From Alloalcanivorax balearicus MACL04 (GTDB taxonomy: Bacteria; Pseudomonadota; Gammaproteobacteria; Pseudomonadales; Alcanivoracaceae): a DNA stretch of 60,166 nucleotides. Each line of letters begins with the position of its first letter. The first letter of the stretch is position 1. The notes under the pieces are model-generated. The model was given only the letters and a program-made list of their open reading frames with translations, ran no database searches and was not told the origin of the DNA. Both the position numbers and the translations under genes were made by a program. Positions 39,438-48,074 of the stretch are shown here, in pieces. The stretch is from the NCBI RefSeq assembly GCF_025532145.1, contig NZ_ARXS01000025.1, positions 1 through 60,166 on the forward strand, read 5' to 3'.

Positions 39438-39497
39438 GGGCGTCTCCTGATGACTGCATTGATATCAATGATGGCAGAAAGGGTGTGGAAATCAAAA

Positions 39498-39670
39498 CGC
39501 TTGCACGCCAGCACGCAACACGCTTGCACGCGAATGACGGGGCGACCTTGCGGTCGCGGCTGATGTTGACCCCGGAGGAGGTTGGCAGGCGATGGGGCGT
39601 GGCAACGCTATTCATTGCGTGTTGCGTGTTGCGTGTTGCGTGTTGCGTGTTGCGTGTTGCGTGTTGCGTT
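39498..39670. repeat. Heptamer repeat TTGCGTG (7 perfect copies) and related CACGC stretch
   Basis: Seven exact TTGCGTG copies run from 39615 to 39663, with a partial eighth (TTGCGT) to 39669. Upstream, CGCTTGCACGC occurs at 39498-39508 and 39521-39531 with GCACGCAACACGC between. That stretch is complementary to the heptamer, so strands could pair. The array lies between the antitoxin start and the IclR stop, outside any gene. Copy number may vary between strains. Confidence 0.85.
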
Positions 39671-39691
39671 TTCTATTCCATATCCTGAATG

Positions 39692-40528
39692 CTATTCATC
39701 GATAGTGTTTTCCCTAAGATTGCGGGGAAACAGTGAGCGCTCCAGGAATTGGGCGGTGTCGCGGATGGCATCGCCGGCCCGGGCCAGGCCACGGGCATTG
39801 TGCTGGGCGGTGATGCCGATGCCGGAGATGGCGAAACGTGGCTGATTGTGGTGATCGGTGAGAACGCTGGCCACCATGCTGATGCCGCGATACAGGCAGT
39901 TGTCGTCCAGGGCCCAGCCCCGTTCCTGTGCTTCCTTAACACCTTTCTGGTATTCCTCGAAGCTGGGTGGATTCTCCCAGCGCAGCCTTGCGAAGCGGCG
40001 CCGCAGTTCCGCGTCGGGCAGGTCGCGTACCCCAGCGATGGCGCGGCCGCAGGCGCCGATCAGCTCCGGCAGGCGGCTGTCCAGTCGCACATCCACATGG
40101 GCCACATTGGGGATGCCGCGGGCGATGACGCTGACGTGATTATCGTGGGTGATGCGCCACAGCACGATCAGGATATCCAGATTCAGGGCCAGCCGCTCCA
40201 GCTCCGGCTGAATCAGGTCGGCATAGCTCTGACCGATCAGATTGACCGTCAGCTCGGACAGGCCAACGCCCAACTGATAGGTCTTGCTGCTTTCGTCGAA
40301 GCGCACGAAACCCTCGTTATTGAGGGTGCGCAGAATGTTGAAGGCGCTGCTGGGGCTGACGCCGGTGGCGCGGGCGATGGCGGCCACGCCCTCCGGTGCC
40401 TGCTGGTGGGCGAGGTGGCGCAAAAGCTGGATCGCGTTCACCACGGCGCCCACGTCCTTGGTGCTGCCATTTCGGCTGCCGCCGTTCCGGTTGCTGGTAT
40501 CGGAGCGTTCGTCTTTTGGGGATGTCAT
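39692..40528 (-). CDS. IclR-family transcriptional regulator
   Basis: Encodes 278 residues from the ATG at 40528; a longer frame to 40693 is likely not translated. After a polar start (NRNGGSRNGSTKD), a winged helix lies at about 25-85 (NAIQLLRHLAHQQAPEGVAA..ATGVSPSSAFNILRTL). The C-terminal IclR effector domain carries GACGRAIAG and the late ARAGDAIRDTA segment. It is divergent from the 41.0-52.9 kb catabolic operon and likely controls it. The palindrome at 40555 is the best operator candidate. Ribosome site is weak. Confidence 0.88.
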   Translation of the reverse strand: MTSPKDERSDTSNRNGGSRNGSTKDVGAVVNAIQLLRHLAHQQAPEGVAAIARATGVSPSSAFNILRTLNNEGFVRFDESSKTYQLGVGLSELTVNLIGQSYADLIQPELERLALNLDILIVLWRITHDNHVSVIARGIPNVAHVDVRLDSRLPELIGACGRAIAGVRDLPDAELRRRFARLRWENPPSFEEYQKGVKEAQERGWALDDNCLYRGISMVASVLTDHHNQPRFAISGIGITAQHNARGLARAGDAIRDTAQFLERSLFPRNLRENTIDE

Positions 40529-40536
40529 GGATTTGT

Positions 40537-40571
40537 ATTCACAATAAGGATTGACATTCAGAATGGTGAAT
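40537..40571. promoter_or_regulatory. Divergent promoter region with nested palindromes, probable IclR operator
   Basis: CATTCAGAATG (40555-40565) is a perfect palindrome with one central base. ATTCAC (40537) and GTGAAT (40566) form an outer inverted repeat. On the plus strand TTGACA (40551-40556) precedes TACCAT by 16 bases, so the palindrome sits inside a promoter directed at the catabolic operon. On the minus strand it lies 10-40 bases before the IclR start. The rest of 40572-40878 shows no gene. Confidence 0.55.
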
Positions 40572-40878
40572 CTACCATAAACCGCAATTCCGGCCCGGGC
40601 AACGACCCGGCGCCGTTCTCGAAACCACGGCACAGAACAACAAAGTGGGAGAGCAGAGTGATGAGCATGCCCCCGGTGGCCCGTCCCGGCCACGTCGTCA
40701 CTATACCGTTAGTCCCGGCGCCGGTCCCGGTCCGGATAGCCTGTTCTCGCACCGCTGTCGCCGAGATCGTTGTACTCCGTTTCCCAAGCGCTCACCTGGG
40801 AAGATCCCCCCGCCCCGGCGGCTTTGTCGCCGGTGGCGACGGGGTGGGCGTCCCTCGTCAGCCTTCCAATAAGAAAAA

Positions 40879-41006
40879 CCAGGGAACCTCTGAAAAACAC
40901 CCCGTCATCCCGGGCTTGACCCGGGATCTCCCTGTGCAGGGCGTATGGCTTGGTAGAAGGAGATGCCGGATCGAGTCCGGCATGACGTCTTTCAGAGGCT
41001 CCCTGG
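40879..41006. mobile_element. MITE-like palindromic element with 20-bp terminal inverted repeats
   Basis: The ends CCAGGGAACCTCTGAAAAAC and GTCTTTCAGAGGCTCCCTGG are inverted repeats matching at 18 of 20 positions. Inside are two smaller hairpins, around CATCCCGGGCTTGACCCGGG and GCCGGATCGAGTCCGGC. There is no gene in its 128 bases. It ends 32 bases before the synthetase start and would place a hairpin in its leader. Confidence 0.7.
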
Positions 41007-41037
41007 AAATAGTCGGACCAGAAAGGAGCTTGCGGTG

Positions 41038-43200
41038 ATGCAAGACGACACCAACGCGAACGGCACCACCAACGGCCGATTCGCTTCGCTAACGCCACTG
41101 CTGCAGCCACGGTCCGTGGCGGTGGTGGGGGCATCCGCCGATGCCACCCGTATCGGTGGCCGGCCAGTAAGCTACATGCTGCGCGGTGAGTTCCAGGGCC
41201 GGGTAATGCCGGTGAACCCGAAACGCAGCGAAATTCAGGGGCTGCCGGCCTATGCCAGCATCGATGACCTGCCGGAAGCGCCGGACGCCTCGGTGGTGGC
41301 GGTGCCGGCCGCGCAGGTGGTGGACACCGTGGATGCCCTGGGCCGCAGGGGCGGACGCAGCGCCATTATTTTCTCTTCCGGTTTCAGTGAAGTGGGCGCG
41401 CAGGGCGAAGCGCTACAGCAGCAACTGCTGGCCACCGCGCGCCGCCACAGCATGCGCCTGCTCGGCCCCAATACCGCCGGCGCCTTCAACAGCACCATCG
41501 GCTTCTTCGGCAGTTTCATGTCCGGCCTGGAACGCGGTTTTCCGCTGCCGGGCCGCATCGGTATCGCCTCCCAGTCCGGCGCCTACGGCGCTCACCTGCT
41601 GGGGCTGGCACGGGCGCGTGGGCTGGGCACGCCTATCTGCGCCGCCACCGGCAACGAATGTGACGTCACCCTGGGCGAAGCCATTGGCTGGATGGTGGAG
41701 AACCCGGACATTGACGTGGTGATGGCCTACGCCGAAGCGGTGCGCGATGTGGATTCGTTCATCGCCGCTCTGGAAGCCGCGCACGCCGCGCGCAAACCGG
41801 TGATTCTGCAGAAGGTGGGCCGCAGCGCCCTGGGCCAGAAAGCCGCCATGTCCCATACCGCCGCCCTGGCCGGTGACGATCGGGTATTCGACGCGATGCT
41901 GGCGGACTACGCGGTAATCCGCGTGGAGAGCAGCGCCGAGCTGCTGGACGTGGCCTATACCGCCACCCGCCGCATTTATCCGGCCAACAATTCCCTCGGC
42001 ATGCTCACCATCAGCGGTGGCGCCGGCATCATCGTCAGCGACCTGGCCGAACAGTTGGACGTGCCGATGCCGCCCATGCCGGAGCCGGCACAGGCCGACC
42101 TGAAAGCCGCGGTGCCGTTCTGTTCCCCGATCAATCCGGTGGACTGCACCGCCCAGGTGCTCAACGACCTGACCCTGGCCGGCACCTTCGGTGAGCGCAT
42201 GGTGTCCGATGGCGGCTACGCTTCGGTGCTGGCGTTTTTCAGCCAGGCCGGCACGGTGCCATCGGTGGCGCCGAAACTGTGCGCGGAGTTGAAAAAAGTA
42301 AAGGATGCCCATCCGGATCGTCTGTTCGTGATGTCACTGATCGGCGAGCCGGAGCAGAACCGGCCCTATGAAGAGGCCGGCTTCGTATTGATGGAAGACC
42401 CCACCGACGCGGTGAAAGTAATCAAGGCCATGGGGCAGTTGGGCGACGCCTTCGCCCGGCCCTTGCCACGGCGGGAAGCGGTGTCACCGGTAACCTTGCC
42501 GGAAGTCACGCCCGGCGAAGCCGAAGCCAAACAATTGCTGGCCGCGCACGGTATTCCCGCGGTGCCGGAAAAAGTGCTCGGCAGCGCCGAGGAGGCCGCC
42601 GCCTACGCCGAACAAATCGGTTTCCCGGTGGTGATGAAAATCGCCTCCGCCGACATCGTGCACAAATCCGAAATCGGTGGCGTGCTGTTGAACGTTGCCG
42701 ACGCGGACTCCGTGCGCGAAGGCTTCCAGACACTGTTGGGCAACGCCGAACGTCATGTCCCGGAGGCGAAACTGGATGGCGTGCTGGTGGCCCGGCAGAT
42801 CGTCGGTGGCGTGGAATGCTTCATGGGAATCCAGCGCGATCCCCAATTCGGCCCGGTGGCGGTGTTCGGTCTCGGCGGCATTTTCGTTGAAGTGCTCAAG
42901 GATGTGGCGTTCCGCCGTTGTCCGTTCGACCGCGAGGAAGCCCGCGATCTGATTCTGTCGATCAAGGGCGCGCCGTTGTTGCAAGGCGCCCGCGGTCGCG
43001 CGCCGGTGGACCTGGATGCGCTGTCGCAGGTGCTCGCCAATTTGTCTCGCTTCGCGGTCGGCGCCGGTAAGCGCCTGGACTCCATCGATATCAATCCGGT
43101 TTTCGCCATGCCCGAAGGGCAGGGTGCTTTCGCCGCCGACGCGGTGATCCAGCTAAAAACAGACCAGTTAAAAACAGACCAATTGAACGAACAAAAGTGA
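41038..43200 (+). CDS. NDP-forming acyl-CoA synthetase (acetate-CoA ligase family)
   Basis: Encodes 720 residues. Order: CoA-binding domain (VAVVGASADATRIGGRPVSY, about 22-120), succinyl-CoA-synthetase-like domains with the phospho-His motif SHTAALAGDDRVFD near 272, then a C-terminal ATP-grasp domain (GEAEAKQLLAAHGIPAVPEK..GFPVVMKIASADIVHKSE). It forms acyl-CoA with ATP to ADP and phosphate. The start is ATG at 41038, although GTG at 41035 has better spacing to AAGGAG. First gene of the IclR-linked operon. Substrate may be a branched or dicarboxylic acid. Confidence 0.9.
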   Translation: MQDDTNANGTTNGRFASLTPLLQPRSVAVVGASADATRIGGRPVSYMLRGEFQGRVMPVNPKRSEIQGLPAYASIDDLPEAPDASVVAVPAAQVVDTVDALGRRGGRSAIIFSSGFSEVGAQGEALQQQLLATARRHSMRLLGPNTAGAFNSTIGFFGSFMSGLERGFPLPGRIGIASQSGAYGAHLLGLARARGLGTPICAATGNECDVTLGEAIGWMVENPDIDVVMAYAEAVRDVDSFIAALEAAHAARKPVILQKVGRSALGQKAAMSHTAALAGDDRVFDAMLADYAVIRVESSAELLDVAYTATRRIYPANNSLGMLTISGGAGIIVSDLAEQLDVPMPPMPEPAQADLKAAVPFCSPINPVDCTAQVLNDLTLAGTFGERMVSDGGYASVLAFFSQAGTVPSVAPKLCAELKKVKDAHPDRLFVMSLIGEPEQNRPYEEAGFVLMEDPTDAVKVIKAMGQLGDAFARPLPRREAVSPVTLPEVTPGEAEAKQLLAAHGIPAVPEKVLGSAEEAAAYAEQIGFPVVMKIASADIVHKSEIGGVLLNVADADSVREGFQTLLGNAERHVPEAKLDGVLVARQIVGGVECFMGIQRDPQFGPVAVFGLGGIFVEVLKDVAFRRCPFDREEARDLILSIKGAPLLQGARGRAPVDLDALSQVLANLSRFAVGAGKRLDSIDINPVFAMPEGQGAFAADAVIQLKTDQLKTDQLNEQK

Positions 43201-43207
43201 GAGCGGC

Positions 43208-44050
43208 ATGGCTATCGATCCGCAACATTTGCTCAATTACCCCATTCCCCAGGTACGTCAAACACTGACCGAAAAGGACACCGCGTTTTACGCCCTGTCA
43301 GTGGGCCTCGGTATGGACCCCCTGGACGAAAAACAACTGCGGTTCGTCGATTCCGCCCGTGATTTCCGTGCGCTGCCGAGCATTGTGGTGGTGCTGGGCC
43401 ATCCCGGTTTCTGGGTGGCCCGTGAAGACACCGGCATCGACGCGGTGCGCGTGGTGCACGGTGAACAGCGCATTGAGTGGCACAAGCCTTTGCCGGTGGC
43501 GGGCGAAGTGGTGGGTGAAACCCGCGTCACCGGTGTGGTGGACAAAGGCAACAACGCGCTGATGTACAGCGAAAAGGAACTGCGCGACGGTAACGGCGAG
43601 TTGCTGGCCACCGCCGGCATGACCACGGTGCTGCGCGGGCAGGGCGGGTTCGGTGGCGACAGCGAACCGCTGCACGCGGTACACACCCTGCCGGACAGCG
43701 AGCCGGACATCAGCGTGGATCTGCCCACCCGTGCCGAGCAGGCGCTCTACTACCGTCTCAACGGCGATGACAACCCGCTGCACTCCAATCCCGCCACCGC
43801 CGAGGCCGCCGGTTATCCGCGTCCGATTCTGCACGGCCTGTGCACCCTTGGCGTGGTCTTCCATGCGTTGTTCCGCGAGTTGGTGGATTACCGGGAAGAT
43901 CGCCTCAAGGCCTTGTCCCTGCGCTTTTCCTCGCCGGTCTTTCCGGGCGAGACCATCCGTACCGAAATCTGGCGCGACGGTTCCTTCCGTGCCCGGGTGG
44001 TGGAGCGTGACGTGGTGGTGGTGAATAACGGCAAGCTGGATTTTGTTTGA
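43208..44050 (+). CDS. MaoC-type (hydratase 2) enoyl-CoA hydratase
   Basis: Encodes 280 residues, a double hot-dog protein of the peroxisomal hydratase-2 type. The hydratase-2 motif YYRLNGDDNPLHSNP lies near residue 178, with the catalytic Asp and His, then GYPRPILHGLCTLG. An N-terminal hot-dog without the motif occupies residues 1-150. It hydrates a 2-enoyl-CoA to the (R)-3-hydroxyacyl-CoA. With the SDR at 47135 it would reconstitute the two activities of eukaryotic multifunctional enzyme 2. Follows the synthetase by seven bases. Confidence 0.88.
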   Translation: MAIDPQHLLNYPIPQVRQTLTEKDTAFYALSVGLGMDPLDEKQLRFVDSARDFRALPSIVVVLGHPGFWVAREDTGIDAVRVVHGEQRIEWHKPLPVAGEVVGETRVTGVVDKGNNALMYSEKELRDGNGELLATAGMTTVLRGQGGFGGDSEPLHAVHTLPDSEPDISVDLPTRAEQALYYRLNGDDNPLHSNPATAEAAGYPRPILHGLCTLGVVFHALFRELVDYREDRLKALSLRFSSPVFPGETIRTEIWRDGSFRARVVERDVVVVNNGKLDFV

Positions 44051-44057
44051 CCGGCGC

Positions 44058-44085
44058 CTCTGTGGGAGCCGCCTTGGCGGCGAAT
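44058..44085 (+). repeat. Single diverged REP element
   Basis: CTCTGTGGGAGCCGCC followed by TTGGCGGCGAAT keeps the GTGGGAGC head and GCGAAT tail but has a different stem (GCCGCC/GGCGGC). It lies inside the operon, before the acyl-CoA dehydrogenase ribosome site. Confidence 0.7.
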
Positions 44086-44115
44086 GACGTTAGCCAATAA
44101 ATTCGGGAGAGAACA

Positions 44116-45183
44116 ATGACCATCGAATGGACCCAAGAGGACCTCGAGGCGCGGGAAGAACAGGTGCGGATGATCCGTGATAGCGCGGTGACGCTGGTGT
44201 CCCGTCATGGTGCGTTGGAGCGGGCCCGTGAAACCCGCTACAGCGACCTCGGCCTGGATCCCGCGATCTGGCGTGAATTCTGTGAAATGGGCTGGACCGG
44301 CCTGCGTGTGCCGGAAGAGAAAGGCGGTGCCGGCCTGGGCATGCTGGAATACGTGGCGCTGCTGGAGGAACTCGGCAAAGGCCTGGTGCCGGAGCCGTTG
44401 ATTGAAGGCGCGCTTACCGCCGCGCTGTTGCCGCAAGCCGCCGCCACCGCGCATATCCAGGGCGAGCAACTGATTCTGCCGGCCGGGATCGGGGGCGTTG
44501 ACCAGCCGCCGGTGTGCCGTGATAACGCGCTGGATGGCGAGGTGCGCCGGGTGTCCCTGGCCAGTGCCGCCGATGCCTTCCTGGTGGCCTGTGATCAGGG
44601 ACTGGCGCTGGTGGACAAGGACGCCGCCGGGCTGACCCTGGAACGTCAGTTGCAGCAGGACGGTTCCCACGTCGCCACCGTGAAGTTCAATAACACGCCG
44701 GTGCGGGAATTGGTGAGCAGCGTTGATGTGGACGCCGCGCTGGAAGACGCCACCCTGGGGTGTGCCGCCTACCTGCTGGGTGTGATGCAGGCGGCGTTCG
44801 ATGAAACCCTCTCCTATCTGAAAATCCGCCGTCAGTTCGGTAAGGAAATCGGCAGTTTCCAGGCCCTGCAGCATCGCGCCGTGGACCTGAAAATCCAGAT
44901 CGAACTGACGCGCGCCATGGTCACCAGCGCCGCCCGCGCCATCGATCAGGAATTCCCCATCGAACGCATTCGCCGCGCCGTGTCCACCGCCCGGGTAAAA
45001 GCCTCCACCGCCGCCATGCTGGTGACCCGCGAAGCAGTGCAGTTCCACGGCGGCATCGGTTACACCGACGAAGCCGACATCGGTTTGTTCCCGCGCAAGG
45101 TGCTGGTGCTGCTCAACCGCTTCGGCGGTGTCGACGGCCACAAACGCCGTTTCATGTCTCTGATCGATGAGGAGGACGTCTGA
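44116..45183 (+). CDS. Acyl-CoA dehydrogenase, small-subunit type
   Basis: Encodes 355 residues. It keeps the N-terminal helices (GWTGLRVPEEKGGAGLGMLE) and the C-terminal FAD region (QFHGGIGYTDEADIGLFPRK), but the SEPGAGSD flavin loop and the C-terminal GGSNEIQ are missing; the protein ends NRFGGVDGHKRRFMSLIDEE. This is the partner-subunit style seen also at 22015. Its likely mate is the enzyme at 45950. GGGAG precedes the ATG. The stop overlaps the next start. Confidence 0.85.
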   Translation: MTIEWTQEDLEAREEQVRMIRDSAVTLVSRHGALERARETRYSDLGLDPAIWREFCEMGWTGLRVPEEKGGAGLGMLEYVALLEELGKGLVPEPLIEGALTAALLPQAAATAHIQGEQLILPAGIGGVDQPPVCRDNALDGEVRRVSLASAADAFLVACDQGLALVDKDAAGLTLERQLQQDGSHVATVKFNNTPVRELVSSVDVDAALEDATLGCAAYLLGVMQAAFDETLSYLKIRRQFGKEIGSFQALQHRAVDLKIQIELTRAMVTSAARAIDQEFPIERIRRAVSTARVKASTAAMLVTREAVQFHGGIGYTDEADIGLFPRKVLVLLNRFGGVDGHKRRFMSLIDEEDV

Positions 45184-45947
45184 TGAGCGGTCCCTTGCTG
45201 TCTCGCCGTGAAGGCAACTGCCAGGTGCTCACCTTCAATGCGCCGGCCCGCAAAAACGCCCTTTCCCTGGAAATGCGCGCCGAGCTCTATGACGCCTTGC
45301 TGGCGGCGGAGCAGGACGCCGAGGTGCGTTGCGTGGTGATCACCGGCGCCGAAGGCACTTTCTGCGCCGGCGGCGACATCGGCCAAATGAACGAAACCCA
45401 ACTGGCCAGCGCCCGCACCCGCATGCGCCGCAATACCCGCCTGGTGCAGCAGATGCTGACCATGGGTAAGCCGCTGATCGCCGCCGTGGAAGGCTGGGCG
45501 GTGGGCGCCGGTTTCTCCCTGGCGATGGCCTGCGACACGGTGATCGCCGCGGACAACGCCCGCTTTCAATCGGGCTTTGGCAAAGTGGGATTGGCCGCGG
45601 ATCTGGGATTGTTTCACACCTTGCCGTCGCGGGTCGGCATGGCCCGCGCCCGTCAGATCCTGATGTACAACCAGCGGCTGGAAGCCGCCGAGGCCCTGAG
45701 CCTGGGTGTGGTGGACAGCATGGTGGAGGCCGGCCAGTCCCTGCAAGCCGCCTTACAACAGGCCGAGGCCCTGAACGATCAGGCACCGCTGGCGGTGGCC
45801 GCCACCAAGGCCATGCTCGCCGGTCAGTTGGAATGGGCCTTCACCCGTGAGGTGGATTGGCAAAGCCAATTGCTGATCAGCGCCGACCACCAGGAAGGCA
45901 AGGCCGCCTTCGCCGAAAAACGCGCACCCCGCTTCGGAGGTAACTGA
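45183..45947 (+). CDS. Enoyl-CoA hydratase/isomerase (crotonase family)
   Basis: Encodes 254 residues. Crotonase marks: VVITGAEGTFCAGGDIGQMN (first oxyanion strand) and AAVEGWAVGAGFSLAMACDTV, then ARFQSGFGKVGLAADLGLFHTLP, where the second catalytic glutamate of classic hydratases is replaced by Ala/Asp (LAADLG). This pattern is frequent in isomerases and PaaG-like enzymes, so double-bond isomerisation is possible. The start overlaps the preceding stop by one base. Both hydratase types in one operon suggest different stereochemistry or an isomerase step. Confidence 0.85.
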   Translation: MSGPLLSRREGNCQVLTFNAPARKNALSLEMRAELYDALLAAEQDAEVRCVVITGAEGTFCAGGDIGQMNETQLASARTRMRRNTRLVQQMLTMGKPLIAAVEGWAVGAGFSLAMACDTVIAADNARFQSGFGKVGLAADLGLFHTLPSRVGMARARQILMYNQRLEAAEALSLGVVDSMVEAGQSLQAALQQAEALNDQAPLAVAATKAMLAGQLEWAFTREVDWQSQLLISADHQEGKAAFAEKRAPRFGGN

Positions 45948-45949
45948 AC

Positions 45950-47107
45950 ATGGCTGAGCAAAACACCGACTACAACAGCATGAGCGACGAAGACTTCCGC
46001 GTCATGGTGCGCCACTGGCTGGAACAAAACTATCCGGAGGAAATCCGTAACCCACCGTACCGGCTGGGCATCGGTCCCTGCCGTCCCTGGTACCAGAAGC
46101 TGTCGGAAAAAGGCTGGCTGGCACCGGGCTGGCCCGCCGAGCACGGCGGCATGGGTCTCAGCGCCGGCAAACAGCTGGCGATGATGGAAGAGATGGAAAA
46201 TTACGGCTGCGCCCGTCTGCCGGATTCCGGCATCACCATGCTCGGTCCGCTGCTGATCCGTTACGGCAGCGACGAACAGAAAGCGCACTTTCTGCCGAAG
46301 ATCATCAACGGCGAGCACATCTGGTGCCAGGGCTACTCCGAGCCCAACGCCGGCTCCGACCTGGCGGGCCTGCGCACTGAGGCGCTGCTCGATGGTGACG
46401 AATGGGTAATCAACGGCCAGAAAATCTGGACCACCATGGCCACCGAGGCCAACTGGATCTTCGTGTTGGTGCGCACCAGCCGTGAAGGCAAGCCGCAGCA
46501 AGGCATCAGCTTCCTGCTGGTGCCGATGGACAGCCCCGGTATTGAAGTGCGGCCGATTCCCAATCTGGAACGCCAGGCCGAATTCGCCGAAGTGTTCTTC
46601 ACCGACGTGCGCGTGCCGAAGGCCAATCTGGTGGGCGAGGTCAACAAGGGCTGGAGCATGGCCAAGGCGCTGCTCGGCTTCGAACGGATTTTCCTCGGCT
46701 CGCCGAAGCAATCTTCCAACGCCCTGGTGCGGGTGGAGCGTCTGGCGCGCCGGCTCGGTGTTTGGAACGACCCGCTGTTCCAGGACCGTTACACCACTCT
46801 GGCGATGGACCTGGATTGCCACAAGGCGCTTTACGAGCACTACGCGGATCAGTTGAAACGCGGCGAGTCCCTGGGGCCGGACGTCTCCATGCTGAAAGTG
46901 CATCAGTCCGAGTTGTATCAACGCATCAGCGAACTGGCGTTGCTCACTGCCGGCGAGGATTCCGGCACGCTGGAGCCCTTGCCCGGTGACCCGGATCTGC
47001 ATCCGGCGGGGATCTTCATCCAGTCGCGGCCCACCACCATCTACGGTGGCAGTAACGAAATTCAACGCAACATTCTGGCCAAACACGTCCTCGGGCTGCC
47101 GTCCTGA
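45950..47107 (+). CDS. Acyl-CoA dehydrogenase, large-subunit type
   Basis: Encodes 385 residues. FAD loop WCQGYSEPNAGSDLAGLRTE (about 125-145), beta domain NGQKIWTTMA, and C-terminal YGGSNEIQRNILAKHVLGLP are intact. It begins two bases after the hydratase stop. It resembles the enzyme at 20808 in general form and probably pairs with the small protein at 44116, to make a heteromeric enzyme for a bulky or branched acyl-CoA. Substrate not visible. Confidence 0.88.
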   Translation: MAEQNTDYNSMSDEDFRVMVRHWLEQNYPEEIRNPPYRLGIGPCRPWYQKLSEKGWLAPGWPAEHGGMGLSAGKQLAMMEEMENYGCARLPDSGITMLGPLLIRYGSDEQKAHFLPKIINGEHIWCQGYSEPNAGSDLAGLRTEALLDGDEWVINGQKIWTTMATEANWIFVLVRTSREGKPQQGISFLLVPMDSPGIEVRPIPNLERQAEFAEVFFTDVRVPKANLVGEVNKGWSMAKALLGFERIFLGSPKQSSNALVRVERLARRLGVWNDPLFQDRYTTLAMDLDCHKALYEHYADQLKRGESLGPDVSMLKVHQSELYQRISELALLTAGEDSGTLEPLPGDPDLHPAGIFIQSRPTTIYGGSNEIQRNILAKHVLGLPS

Positions 47108-47134
47108 GACAAAAGTATCAACGGGAGAGAAATC

Positions 47135-48055
47135 ATGGCACAACAACCCATGCTGGAAGACAAAGTCGTCATCGTCACCGGTGGTGGCGGCGGTGTAGGC
47201 CGCGCCTATGTTCTGGCGGCCGCCGCCGCCGGCGCCAAAGTGGTGATCAACGACATCGGCGTATCCCTCACCGGTGAAGGCGGTTCGCAAAGCCCGGCGG
47301 AAGAAACCCTCGCCATGGTGCGCGAGCTGGGCGGCGAAGGCGTCATCAACACCGACAGCGTGTCCGACTGGGACAGCGCCCGCCGCATCGTCGATTGCGC
47401 GCAGGATCACTTCGGCCGTCTCGACGCGGTGGTCAACAATGCCGGCGTGCTGCGCGATGTCATGTTCCACAAAATGTCATTGGAAGAGTGGCAACTGGTG
47501 GTGGATGTTCACCTCAACGGCACTTTCTATGTAAGCCGTGCCGCCGCCGAAATTTTCCGCAAGCAGCACAGTGGTGCCTATATCCACACCGTCAGCACTT
47601 CCGGTTTGATCGGTAACTTTGGCCAGGCCAACTACTCCGCCGCGAAACTGGGCATCGCCGCGCTGTCCAAGTCCATCGCTCTGGACATGCAGCGTTACGG
47701 CGTGCGTTCCAACTGCATCGCGCCGTTCGCCTGGAGCCGCATGACCAGCTCCATTCCCGCCCGCACCGACGAAGAAAAAGCGCGAGTGGAAAAACTCAAG
47801 CAAATGACTCCGGACAAGAATGCGCCTCTGGTGGTGTTCCTGGCTTCGGATCAGGCCCAGGACATCAGCGGCCAGATCTTCTCCGTGCGCAACAACGAGA
47901 TTTTCACCATGGGCCAGAGCCGTCCGCTCAAGAGCGTGCACCGCGGCGAAGGCTGGACTCCGGAAACCGTGGCCGACCACGCCATCCCGGCACTGAAGTC
48001 CACCTTCTATCCGCTGGAGCGCAGCGGCGACGTGTTCACCTGGGATCCGATTTAA
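47135..48055 (+). CDS. SDR 3-hydroxyacyl-CoA dehydrogenase (MFE-2 dehydrogenase-domain type)
   Basis: Encodes 306 residues. TGGGGGVG is at residues 15-22, NNAGVLRD near 105 and the catalytic pair at Tyr167/Lys171 (YSAAK). The segment VVINDIGVSLTGEGGSQSPA and the FHKMSLEEW motif belong to the branch found in the (R)-3-hydroxyacyl-CoA dehydrogenase part of peroxisomal multifunctional enzyme 2. The C-terminal 60 residues (after FSVRNNEIFTMGQ) extend past a standard SDR. It would oxidise the product of the hydratase-2 protein at 43208. Confidence 0.88.
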   Translation: MAQQPMLEDKVVIVTGGGGGVGRAYVLAAAAAGAKVVINDIGVSLTGEGGSQSPAEETLAMVRELGGEGVINTDSVSDWDSARRIVDCAQDHFGRLDAVVNNAGVLRDVMFHKMSLEEWQLVVDVHLNGTFYVSRAAAEIFRKQHSGAYIHTVSTSGLIGNFGQANYSAAKLGIAALSKSIALDMQRYGVRSNCIAPFAWSRMTSSIPARTDEEKARVEKLKQMTPDKNAPLVVFLASDQAQDISGQIFSVRNNEIFTMGQSRPLKSVHRGEGWTPETVADHAIPALKSTFYPLERSGDVFTWDPI

Positions 48056-48074
48056 CAGGGACATACACCCGACG

